Below are positions 18,768 through 26,596 of a stretch of DNA of 64,000 bases, one piece after another. Below the pieces are notes generated by a model. It had not been told where the DNA came from. It made no database searches and worked only from the letters and a program-made list of their open reading frames with translations. Source of the stretch: Dyadobacter sp. CECT 9275 (lineage in GTDB: Bacteria; Bacteroidota; Bacteroidia; Cytophagales; Spirosomataceae); NCBI RefSeq assembly GCF_907164905.1, contig NZ_CAJRAF010000002.1, forward strand, positions 2,294,001 to 2,358,000, in the 5' to 3' direction. The first letter of the stretch is position 1. Every line of letters starts with the position of its first letter. The position numbers and the translations under genes were made by a program.

Positions 18768-21700
18768 ATGAGAAAACATATTTATTCTTTTCTGGTCCTG
18801 TGCCTGCTGGCTTCCTCTGCCTGGGCACAAACGGATCAAAGTAAAATCAAGGATTTACTATCCCGCCTTCCCGCAGATAATTCTGCCAAGCTGAACAAAA
18901 GCATGGAAGACCTGGCTGCACTTGGCAAATCAGGAATTGTACAGATCGCCGCCATGTTAACGCCTCCTGGCAAAGGTGATAATTCAAAAATCCAGTATGC
19001 CTTGGGCGGATTTAGTTTCGCTTCTATGCAGTCAGGCAGGGAAGCGTGGCGCCAACTGGCCGCCGAAGCCTATGGTGAAGCGCTTTCCAAAGTAACCGAC
19101 CCCGACAGCAAGGTATTTCTGATCTATCAGCTTCAGACAGTAGGCAAAGACGAATCCGTTAATGTACTGAAATCTTATCTCGGAGACGAGAAGTTATCCG
19201 GCCCCGCGTCACGTGCGCTGGCAAGGATTGGAACTGCTTCTGCCGGAGCTGCATTGGCTCAGGCGTTGGGCGGCGCCAGCGGCAGTACTCAGATCGCTAT
19301 CATCGAAGCGCTCGGAGACGCAAAGTATAAGGATTCTGCCTCCTTCATTGAAAAAACGGCGACCAGCGATAATGTAAACCTTCGCAAAGTTAGCCTGTAC
19401 GCGCTTTCGGAAATTGGCGCGCCATCCTCAGAAAGCATTCTGGCGCTGGCCGCTCAAAAAGCCTTTTACGGTTATGATGAGGCCGACGCCACCGCTGTTT
19501 ATATTAAGTACCTGGTGCGTCTGGCGCAAAATGGCTCAACAGCGGCCGCCGAAAAAGCGGCTATGGAGCTCATTAAAAATACGCCTGACCCAAAGCAATC
19601 TGCTACCCGTTCCTCTGCACTGAAGGTTTACTCGGATATCAAAAAACGTGAAAGCGTCCCTGTTCTGGTAAAGGCTATGGCAAGTACGGATCCACAATAT
19701 CGTGCGGCCGCGCTGAAACTGGGACAGAAATACACCATGGCCAACGGTACCGCACCCTGGCTTGCGGCCCTGAAAACGGCGAAGCCAGAAGTACAGGCAG
19801 AAATGATTACTATGTTCGGACGAGCTGAATCAAAAGATGCATTACCTGCCGTATTGAAAGCTTTGAATTCAAAAGAGAACAGTGTAAAGCTGGCGGCAAT
19901 CTGGGCGGCGGGAAAAATTGGTGGAGAGAGCAGTGTTAAAAGTCTGATCCCTGTTTTAAAAACCGGAAACGCGCCAGAAATCCAGGCAGTAAAAAACAGT
20001 TTGCTGACTATTAAAGGAAATGGTGTGACAGACCAGCTGGCCGCAGCACTGCCCGCTTTGCCGGCAGCCGCCAAGCCTGCTGCTATCGAGGTACTCGCAG
20101 CACGAGCAGCAAGTGCCAAACTTCCGGTGGTTACTCCGCTGTTGAAAAGTACAAATACTGAGGTTAAAAAAGCTGCTTTCGTATCTCTGCAGTCATTGGC
20201 AACCGAAAATGATTTACCTCAGCTTTATAAATTGCTTAACAACGTGACCAGTGCAGATGAAATTGCCGATGTGCAGAAGGCGGTTAGCGCCGTAATCACC
20301 AGTTCGGGTGATGTTTCTTCTCAGACGGATATCATCCTGAAGCAAATGCCGAATGCTCCTGCCGACAAGCAGTCGAGATATCTGGGTGTGCTGTCATCCA
20401 TTGGAGGAAAAAAGGCGCTGAATACCATCGTTTCTTCCTATTCATCGGGTGATGCCGTTACCAAAAGGGCAGCTATATCCGCACTCGCTGCCTGGTCTGA
20501 TGCAAGTGCTTCCAGAGAATTGCTTTCTATTGCTGGGAAAACGACTGATGCAGAAGAATTTAATCTGGCATTAACCGGCTATGTAGCCTCCGTAAGCAAG
20601 TCGGGTAAAACTCCCGTGAATAATGTGATCATGCTCCGCAATGCCATGGACCTGGCTAAAACAGATGCTCAGAAAGAACAGATATTAAAAGAACTCGTTA
20701 AATATAAAACCTTTAATGCGCTCTTTTTCGCAGGAAAATACCTCGACGAAGCTCCTTTACAGCAAGCTGCGGCGCAGGCAGTAATGAGTATAGCTCTTGC
20801 CAACAAAAACTTTTTTGGTAAGGAAATCCATGATTTGCTTACCAAAACGGAATCAGTACTGAAAGGCCCGGAAAGTGAAAATCAAAGGGCGTCTATCCGC
20901 AAACGTTTATCCGAAATGCCTGCTGGTGAAGGGTTTGTTTCTCTTTTTAACGGAAAGGACCTTACCGGCTGGAAAGGGCTTGTAGAAGACCCTATCAAAC
21001 GCAGCAAAATGAGCGCGGATACCCTTGCCGCCAAACAGAAAAAAGCGAACGAGAAAGCCAGAGCCGGATGGTACGCAAAAGATGGCAACCTGATTTTCAG
21101 CGGACATGGCGACAACCTTTGTACGGTAAAACAATATGCTGATTTTGAAATGTATGTTGACTGGAAAATCGAAAAAAATGGGGATGCGGGTATCTATCTG
21201 AGAGGTACGCCGCAGGTGCAGATCTGGGATACTTCCCGTGTGGATGTGGGAGCGCAGGTGGGTTCCGGCGGGCTTTACAATAATCAGAAAAACCCGAGCA
21301 AACCTACCAAGCTGGCTGATAATGCCATTGGCGACTGGAATACTTTCCACATCACGATGGTGGGCGACCGGGTTTCGGTAGACCTGAACGGTGAAAACGT
21401 AGTAAATAATGTAACGCTCGAAAACTTCTGGGACCGTAAACTCCCCATTTTCGCCAAGGAACAGATCGAACTTCAGGCACATGGGAACATTATCTATTAC
21501 AGAGACATTTATGTAAGGGAAATACCAAGCCAGACTTTTGAGCTATCTGCCGAAGAGAAAAAAGAAGGATATAAGGTACTCTTCGACGGGACCAATACCT
21601 TTGAGTGGGTTGGAAACAAAACCGACTATTTCATAGAAAACGGAGAACTCGTCATTGACCCCAGCCGAGGTGGAAAAGGTAACTTATACACCAAAGACGA

Positions 21701-22202
21701 ATACAGCGATTTTGTATATCGTTTTGATTTTAAACTGACTCCCGGCGCTAATAATGGACTGGGCATTCGTGCTCCGCTGGAAGGAGATGGCGCATACGCA
21801 GGCACGGAAATCCAGATCCTTGATAACGACGCCGACAAATATAAAGACCTGAAAGAATACCAGTACCACGGTTCGGCCTATGGCATTATTCCTGCTAAAC
21901 GCGGTTATCTGAAACCAGTTGGGGAGTGGAACACTGAGGAAGTATATCTTAAAGGTTCCAAACTCCGTGTTACCTTAAACGGAACGGTAATCCTGGATGG
22001 AGACCTTGCCGAAGCCAGTAAAAACGGTACTGCGGATCATCAGCAGCACCCTGGCCTTAGCCGTACTTCAGGCCATATCGGATACCTTGGGCATGGGGAT
22101 TCGCTCCGGTTCAGAAACATACGCGTTCTGGATCTTACCAAGGTACCTGAGGCCCCGGCAGTAGTGGATACACCGAAGAAAAAATCGAAAAAGAAAAAAT
22201 AA
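18768..22202 (+). CDS. Exported HEAT-repeat protein with two DUF1080 (3-keto-glycoside hydrolase-like) domains
   Basis: Very large (1144 residues) exported protein. ATG 18768 gives a clean signal peptide (MRKHIYSFLVLCLLASSAWA); ATG 18747 is also in frame. Residues about 25-690 are Ala-rich HEAT/armadillo-like helical repeats (for example AALPAVLKALNSKENSVKL-type units recurring about every 30-35 residues). Two DUF1080 jelly-roll domains follow: about 720-905 (FVSLFNGKDLTGWKG, then DAGIYLRGTPQVQIWD) and about 925-1125 (YKVLFDGTNTFEWVGN, then NNGLGIRAPLEG and TEIQILDN). The C-terminus is a Lys-rich tail. DUF1080 proteins include 3-keto-disaccharide hydrolases/lyases. It lies 116 bp after the Tat oxidoreductase gene. 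HEAT repeats probably form a scaffold or substrate platform; that is inference. Confidence 0.88.
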   Translation: MRKHIYSFLVLCLLASSAWAQTDQSKIKDLLSRLPADNSAKLNKSMEDLAALGKSGIVQIAAMLTPPGKGDNSKIQYALGGFSFASMQSGREAWRQLAAEAYGEALSKVTDPDSKVFLIYQLQTVGKDESVNVLKSYLGDEKLSGPASRALARIGTASAGAALAQALGGASGSTQIAIIEALGDAKYKDSASFIEKTATSDNVNLRKVSLYALSEIGAPSSESILALAAQKAFYGYDEADATAVYIKYLVRLAQNGSTAAAEKAAMELIKNTPDPKQSATRSSALKVYSDIKKRESVPVLVKAMASTDPQYRAAALKLGQKYTMANGTAPWLAALKTAKPEVQAEMITMFGRAESKDALPAVLKALNSKENSVKLAAIWAAGKIGGESSVKSLIPVLKTGNAPEIQAVKNSLLTIKGNGVTDQLAAALPALPAAAKPAAIEVLAARAASAKLPVVTPLLKSTNTEVKKAAFVSLQSLATENDLPQLYKLLNNVTSADEIADVQKAVSAVITSSGDVSSQTDIILKQMPNAPADKQSRYLGVLSSIGGKKALNTIVSSYSSGDAVTKRAAISALAAWSDASASRELLSIAGKTTDAEEFNLALTGYVASVSKSGKTPVNNVIMLRNAMDLAKTDAQKEQILKELVKYKTFNALFFAGKYLDEAPLQQAAAQAVMSIALANKNFFGKEIHDLLTKTESVLKGPESENQRASIRKRLSEMPAGEGFVSLFNGKDLTGWKGLVEDPIKRSKMSADTLAAKQKKANEKARAGWYAKDGNLIFSGHGDNLCTVKQYADFEMYVDWKIEKNGDAGIYLRGTPQVQIWDTSRVDVGAQVGSGGLYNNQKNPSKPTKLADNAIGDWNTFHITMVGDRVSVDLNGENVVNNVTLENFWDRKLPIFAKEQIELQAHGNIIYYRDIYVREIPSQTFELSAEEKKEGYKVLFDGTNTFEWVGNKTDYFIENGELVIDPSRGGKGNLYTKDEYSDFVYRFDFKLTPGANNGLGIRAPLEGDGAYAGTEIQILDNDADKYKDLKEYQYHGSAYGIIPAKRGYLKPVGEWNTEEVYLKGSKLRVTLNGTVILDGDLAEASKNGTADHQQHPGLSRTSGHIGYLGHGDSLRFRNIRVLDLTKVPEAPAVVDTPKKKSKKKK

Positions 22203-22220
22203 GTTTGGGAGTACCTGTAA

Positions 22221-22257
22221 AAGAGCCTGCGCGACACATTGCGCAGGCTCTTTTTTT
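22221..22257 (+). terminator. Intrinsic terminator after the HEAT-DUF1080 gene
   Basis: AAGAGCCTGCGC, 8-nt loop, GCGCAGGCTCTT followed by a run of T. A perfect 12-bp G+C-rich stem plus T-tract, about 20 bp after the stop codon. It ends the oxidoreductase/DUF1080 transcript before the toxin-antitoxin pair. Confidence 0.92.
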
Positions 22258-22293
22258 ATTTCATAAAAGTATAAATTTATATTAGATATAGTA

Positions 22294-22301
22294 TATATTT
22301 G
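22294..22301 (+). promoter_or_regulatory. Candidate -7 element at the Xre/RES pair
   Basis: TATATTTG fits TAnnTTTG and ends only 4 bp before the ATG at 22306. If used, transcription would start at or just after that ATG, giving either a leaderless message or a downstream start such as ATG 22426 (Met41) or ATG 22453 (Met50). No clear TTG is present at the -33 distance. Confidence 0.4.
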
Positions 22302-22305
22302 TTCT

Positions 22306-22824
22306 ATGAAAAAGATTCAGGAAAAATCCGCTGCCAAATCAAAACAATACACTGACACAGAGGACAGAGCGGCTCTCACACTCAAAGAACCTGCATTGTC
22401 TTATGGAACCGGCTTGATTTTCCCTATGCACACATCAAAACCCCAAAGAAAGATGACAACCTTTGAAAAAATAGGCCTCATACGCGAGGGAATAAGTAAA
22501 AGGGATTTTGAAGATTTCAAACAAAAAGCGGGCCTGGATTATGACCAGCTTGCGGCAACGCTGTCTGTTGCCAGGGCTACCCTCATCAATAAAAAAGGTG
22601 CAGAAAAGTTTAACCAGACACTCAGTGAAAAAATCATGAGCCTGGCTGACATCTACTCCTATGGCTACGAAGTATTTGAAGATAACAAACGCTTTAATGA
22701 ATGGATATTTCGCCCCAATCAGGCGCTGGGGGGGATTCCTCCTTATGATCTTCTTGATAATCAATATGGCCGTGAAGAAATTAAGGATCTTATAGGCCGC
22801 ATTGATTACGGCGTTTATTCCTGA
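22306..22824 (+). CDS. Xre/ParS-type antitoxin (DUF2384) of a RES toxin-antitoxin pair
   Basis: Antitoxin of a type II RES/Xre module; it should bind and neutralise the RES toxin encoded next and repress the shared promoter. The 172-residue product has a poorly conserved, charged N-terminus (about 1-48), an Xre-like helical region (MTTFEKIGLIREGISKRDF, then LAATLSVARATLINKKG) and the C-terminal MbcA/ParS toxin-binding domain (SLADIYSYGYEVFEDNKRF, then IFRPNQALGGIPPYDLLDN). The C-terminal RIDYGVYS is the usual ending. The start is uncertain: ATG 22306 gives the longest form, while the conserved part begins at Met50. Confidence 0.9.
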   Translation: MKKIQEKSAAKSKQYTDTEDRAALTLKEPALSYGTGLIFPMHTSKPQRKMTTFEKIGLIREGISKRDFEDFKQKAGLDYDQLAATLSVARATLINKKGAEKFNQTLSEKIMSLADIYSYGYEVFEDNKRFNEWIFRPNQALGGIPPYDLLDNQYGREEIKDLIGRIDYGVYS

Positions 22825-22877
22825 TAAGGATCCTTTTCCTGAATTTCAATACGAGCTGCCACACACTTACACACCAG

Positions 22878-23336
22878 ATGATAGTTCACAGAATCGGACG
22901 CACCAAATTTGCTCATGATGTCTCTGGCGAGGGGGCAAGGCTGCACGGCGGACGCTGGAATCATAAGCTGGTCCCTTGTATCTATACCTCGGACAGCAGA
23001 GCGTTGGCGCTGCTTGAGTACACCGCGAATGTTAACATTGAAGATATCCCAAGAGCATTAAGTATCACTACTTTTGATATACCCGATGAACATATTCTAA
23101 AAATCCCACACGCCAAACTTCCGGGCGACTGGGCCCTCTCTCCGGTCCCCGTATCCACAAAGGACTTCATTTCCCGTTTGTTTCAAAAGCCAGGCCATCT
23201 GGTTATCAGGGTTCCTTCTGCCATTGTTCCCGAAGAATTTAATTATTTGCTGAATCCTCTTCATCCGCATAGTTCCGATTTCCAGATTGTAGAAGTGAAG
23301 GATTTTGTATACGACGTAAGGCTGAAACTGAAATAA
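22878..23336 (+). CDS. RES-domain toxin (NAD-degrading)
   Basis: Toxin of the RES family; characterised members deplete cellular NAD+ and are structurally related to ADP-ribosyltransferases. The 152-residue product is a single RES domain: HRIGRTKFAHDVSGEGARL at the N-terminus, then GGRWNHKLVPCIYTSDSRA containing the conserved Arg and Tyr, then LALLEYTANV with the conserved Glu. It follows the antitoxin by 53 bp on the same strand in the usual antitoxin-first order. The frame is intact, so the module looks functional. Confidence 0.92.
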   Translation: MIVHRIGRTKFAHDVSGEGARLHGGRWNHKLVPCIYTSDSRALALLEYTANVNIEDIPRALSITTFDIPDEHILKIPHAKLPGDWALSPVPVSTKDFISRLFQKPGHLVIRVPSAIVPEEFNYLLNPLHPHSSDFQIVEVKDFVYDVRLKLK

Positions 23337-23372
23337 AACACCTCAGGCATTCAGATTGGGGCTTTTTTTATT

Positions 23373-23380
23373 TAGTTTTG
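23373..23380 (+). promoter_or_regulatory. Candidate -7 element for the SMP-30-like gene
   Basis: TAGTTTTG fits TAnnTTTG about 58 bp ahead of ATG 23439. The nearest TTG upstream is too close (about 14 nt) for a good -33 element, so this is a weak candidate. Confidence 0.3.
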
Positions 23381-23438
23381 ATAGTATAAACAGTGTGTCT
23401 CTAAGCTTTACAGTTATTTACGGCAAAATCACATCAAA

Positions 23439-24272
23439 ATGAAAGGCAAACACTTAATCCTGACTGCTGCGCTGACTACATTCTCCGTGATGTACTCACA
23501 GGCACAGCATTCATTGCAACGTATCTGGGAAACGGAAGCCTCACTTCCCATCCCGGAATCTGTCCTTTATAATGCAGCTGGCAAGTTCTTATACGTGGCT
23601 CAGATCGATGGAAAACCAGGTGAAAAAGACGGAAAGGGTGGTATTGCAAAGGTTGGACTGGATGGAAAAATCATGACCAACGACTGGGTTACTGGCCTGA
23701 ATGCTCCAAAAGGAATGGGGAAAATCGGTAATAAATTCTATGTAGCCGATGTGACAGAGGTTGTTGAGATTGATACCAAAACAGGCAAAATTCTAAAAAA
23801 GTATGAAGTACCGGGAGCAAAATTCCTAAATGACGTAACCGTTGACTCCAAAGGGAATGTATACGTTTCTGATTCTGACACCAAGAAAGTCCACCTTATT
23901 AAAAACGGTTTGGTATCCACCTACTACGAAGACTTTAACCGTCCGAATGGTTTATTAGCCGTTGGCTCCGACCTGCTTGTTGCCGATGCAGGAACTTTGA
24001 AAAAACTGAGCAGTGACAAGAAAATCACTGTAATTGCGGAAGGAATGGATAAAAGTACGGATGGTATTGAACAGGTGAGGCCGGGAGAATACCTTGTTTC
24101 CTGCTGGGCCGGGGTTGTTTATTATGTCAAATCGGATGGTACAACCCAACAGCTGATTGATACAAGGGGAGATAAAGTCAATTCTGCCGATATAGGATAT
24201 GACAGTATCAAGAAAATTGTTTATGTTCCTACATTTATGAAAAACAGTGTTGTGGCTTACCAGCTTAAATAA
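23439..24272 (+). CDS. Exported SMP-30/gluconolactonase-like beta-propeller protein
   Basis: Secreted or periplasmic six-bladed propeller of 277 residues. The signal peptide is MKGKHLILTAALTTFSVMY with cleavage after SQAQ. Propeller blades are visible as repeated short strands around GIAKVGLDGKIMTNDW, KFYVADVTEVVEIDTKTGK, VTVDSKGNVYVSDSDTKKV and RPNGLLAVGSDLLVADAG. These resemble SMP-30/LRE and NHL-type propellers, which include lactonases. I do not see enough conserved metal ligands to claim a lactonase. The gene stands alone between the toxin-antitoxin pair and the RRM gene. Confidence 0.75.
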   Translation: MKGKHLILTAALTTFSVMYSQAQHSLQRIWETEASLPIPESVLYNAAGKFLYVAQIDGKPGEKDGKGGIAKVGLDGKIMTNDWVTGLNAPKGMGKIGNKFYVADVTEVVEIDTKTGKILKKYEVPGAKFLNDVTVDSKGNVYVSDSDTKKVHLIKNGLVSTYYEDFNRPNGLLAVGSDLLVADAGTLKKLSSDKKITVIAEGMDKSTDGIEQVRPGEYLVSCWAGVVYYVKSDGTTQQLIDTRGDKVNSADIGYDSIKKIVYVPTFMKNSVVAYQLK

Positions 24273-24317
24273 ATATCTTTACAACTAAAATCTAAATCAA
24301 TAAAACAGGCGTTTTCT

Positions 24318-24899
24318 ATGGACATTTTTGTAGGGAGTCTTTCTTTCAAACTGAAGGAAAGTGAGCTGCGGGAAGCTTTTGAAAAATTCGGAGAAGTTGC
24401 ATCCGCTAAGATTATCATTGACAAAATTACACGTCAGAGCAAAGGTTTTGGGTTCGTAGAAATGCCGGATGAAGAACAGGCCAGACTGGCAATAAGCCAG
24501 CTTAACGGGGCAGAAATGTATGGTCGCCCGTTGGTTGTAAATGAATCTCAGAAGAAAGAAAGCCGTCCTCCACGAACCGAAGGTGGATTTGCACCCCGGC
24601 CTAATACATTTTCCGGCGACAGGTACGTAAAAAAACCGGAAAACACGAATACGGGAGGTGGAGATATATACAAAGATACAAGAAGTTTTGAAAAGCCGTC
24701 CAATGACCTTCCATCCAAAAGTTCAGGAGGTTTTAATAAAGGGGGCGGATATGGGGATAGCTTCGGTGGTGGAAAGTCAAGGGATTTTGGACGCGACAAA
24801 GGCCCACACCGAGGAGGCGATTTTAAGAAGGGCGGCGGAGGCTCCAAGAAAACCGACTTCCGCAAAAACAGAGACGATGATGATGACGATTGGTATTGA
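24318..24899 (+). CDS. RRM-domain RNA-binding protein with Gly-rich tail
   Basis: Single RNA recognition motif protein, 193 residues. The RRM covers about residues 1-80 with RNP2 (IFVGSL) and RNP1 (KGFGFVEM), each with the expected aromatic residues. The rest is low-complexity: Pro/Arg-rich, then Gly-rich with many Gly-Gly and Asp/Lys/Arg residues, ending in a run of six Asp followed by WY. Such proteins in Bacteroidota and Cyanobacteria bind single-stranded RNA and are often cold-responsive. The acidic end is unusual beside the basic Gly-rich part. It is followed by a strong terminator. Confidence 0.92.
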   Translation: MDIFVGSLSFKLKESELREAFEKFGEVASAKIIIDKITRQSKGFGFVEMPDEEQARLAISQLNGAEMYGRPLVVNESQKKESRPPRTEGGFAPRPNTFSGDRYVKKPENTNTGGGDIYKDTRSFEKPSNDLPSKSSGGFNKGGGYGDSFGGGKSRDFGRDKGPHRGGDFKKGGGGSKKTDFRKNRDDDDDDWY

Positions 24900-24930
24900 G
24901 CATTAATACCCTCTCCAAACAGATATGTAT

Positions 24931-24968
24931 AATAAAATTGGCCGGACGAAAATCCGGCCAATTTTATT
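24931..24968. terminator. Bidirectional terminator between the RRM gene and the DUF486 gene
   Basis: AATAAAATTGGCCGGA, loop CGAAAA, TCCGGCCAATTTTATT: a perfect 16-bp inverted repeat with A-rich and T-rich outer arms, so it can work in both directions between these convergent genes. The stop codon of the minus-strand gene lies inside the right arm. Confidence 0.9.
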
Positions 24969-25332
24969 TTTTAAATATAAAATAAACCGCAAGTACCAGA
25001 AACAGAAAACCGATCAGGTGATTCCAGCGGAACGTCTCGGTCTTAAAAAACAATAGGGTGAATACCGTAAAAATCACCAGTGTGATCACCTCCTGAATAA
25101 CCTTCAGTTCTACCAGCGAAAAGGGCCCTCCATTCTCTTTAAAGCCAATACGATTGGCCGGAACCTGGAAACAATATTCGAAGAGAGCTATCCCCCAGCT
25201 AATCAGGATAACGGAAACCAAGCCCAGCTTACTGAACCAGCCCAATTCCTTAAATTTGAGATGACCATACCAGGCCATGGTCATAAAGGCATTGGACAAA
25301 ATAAGTAATCCGATGGTAAGGATCGATTTCAT
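24964..25332 (-). CDS. DUF486 (DMT-like) small membrane protein
   Basis: Integral membrane protein of 122 residues with four predicted membrane segments: ILTIGLLILSNAFMTMAW, LGLVSVILISWGIALFEY, VITLVIFTVFTLLF and LIGFLFLVLAVYFIF. The segment FQVPANRIGF is a marker of the DUF486 family, which is placed in the drug/metabolite transporter clan. No substrate is known. The start ATG overlaps the stop of the upstream nucleoside transporter by 4 bp (ATGA), so translation of the two is coupled. Confidence 0.88.
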   Translation of the reverse strand: MKSILTIGLLILSNAFMTMAWYGHLKFKELGWFSKLGLVSVILISWGIALFEYCFQVPANRIGFKENGGPFSLVELKVIQEVITLVIFTVFTLLFFKTETFRWNHLIGFLFLVLAVYFIFKK

Positions 25333-26519
25333 GAGGCGGCCTTCACCTTATTATCGTTAAAGAAAAGCACAAATAAGATCAGTACCACAGCTGCGATACC
25401 CGCCGGAACCATCCAGATGCTGGTCCAGTTTTTAACACCGTCAACTGTATAAATATCGGCCACTTTACCCGCAAGCCAGGATCCGATACCCATTCCGATA
25501 CCGTAGGTGGCTATTGCGATCAAACCCTGGGCAGAGGACCTGTACTTCTCTCCCGCCTTGCTGTCCGTATAGATCTGCCCGGTAACAAAGAAAAAGTCAT
25601 AACAAACACCGTGTAGTATGATGGCAAGGAATAACAGCCATTCGCTGGACGCATCACCATAGCCGAAACCGATGAAACGAACGATCCAGGCAATCAGACC
25701 AACGATCAGCATCCATTTTACCCCCAAACGACTGAAAGCCAAGGGAATCAGCAGCATGAACACCACTTCGGATATCTGCCCCAACGACATTTTGTTTTCT
25801 ACGTTAGTCATACCGGAGTCCGTTAGCGATGGGTTGGCCATAGCGTAATAAAATGACAGGGGAATACAGATCAGTAACGACGAAACGAAGAAGATAGCAA
25901 AAGAGCGGTCCTTAAACAGCTTAAACGCGTCCAGACCCAGGATGTCGGAAAAGGATGTAGTAAGACTGGGCTTGGGAGGCGTATTGGGCAGAAAGAAAGA
26001 GAAGACACCCAGAAAGGCCGCTGAGTACATTGAAAATTTGAAGATCATCACGCTGTCGCCGAAGTTGTAATATCCTATGATATTAGATACTACAATCCAG
26101 GACAATGTACCCATCACCCTGATCGTTGGATAATCCTTCTCCGAATCCTTCACCTGCTGCATCGCAATAGAGGTTGTGAGGGAAATGGTCGGAGCGAAAG
26201 TGATGCAATAAAGCAATATCACCCAAAAGAAGGTATCAGCATCTTTAACCCCCGTCAGAAAATAGAGTATGGCCGCACCCGCGAGGTTCAACACACCCAA
26301 GACTTTCTGTGCCGCAAAATACCTGTCAGCAATCATTCCGACAAAAAAAGGAGCAATGATCATCGCAATTGAGAAAGCTGCATAGGCATTCCCGACCTGT
26401 GCACCAGTGGCTCCAAGCTGCGTAAACATGTACTTGCTCATTTGGCCATACCACGACCCCCACACAAAGTAAAGCAGGAACATCATGGCCATGAGCTGGA
26501 AACGTGTTGAATTTTTCAT
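25329..26519 (-). CDS. Nucleoside:H+ symporter family MFS transporter
   Basis: Inner-membrane transporter of 396 residues with about twelve hydrophobic segments. The N-terminus (FQLMAMMFLLYFVWGSWYG) and the following GAQVGNAYAAFSIAMIIAP and GMIADRYFAAQKVLG mark the NupG/XapB nucleoside:proton symporter branch of the major facilitator superfamily. Other branch features are VFMLLIPLAFSRLGVKWML and LHGVCYDFFFVTGQIYTD. It precedes a DUF486 gene with a 4-bp overlap. Uptake of a nucleoside is the best guess; distant members of this branch may carry other substrates. Confidence 0.87.
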   Translation of the reverse strand: MKNSTRFQLMAMMFLLYFVWGSWYGQMSKYMFTQLGATGAQVGNAYAAFSIAMIIAPFFVGMIADRYFAAQKVLGVLNLAGAAILYFLTGVKDADTFFWVILLYCITFAPTISLTTSIAMQQVKDSEKDYPTIRVMGTLSWIVVSNIIGYYNFGDSVMIFKFSMYSAAFLGVFSFFLPNTPPKPSLTTSFSDILGLDAFKLFKDRSFAIFFVSSLLICIPLSFYYAMANPSLTDSGMTNVENKMSLGQISEVVFMLLIPLAFSRLGVKWMLIVGLIAWIVRFIGFGYGDASSEWLLFLAIILHGVCYDFFFVTGQIYTDSKAGEKYRSSAQGLIAIATYGIGMGIGSWLAGKVADIYTVDGVKNWTSIWMVPAGIAAVVLILFVLFFNDNKVKAAS

Positions 26520-26596
26520 TTCAAGAATTGGTATAATTAAAATTAAGGTTATTCAGGTTTAGCATTGAAGCGATTAAATCGGACTCAAACAGTGTC

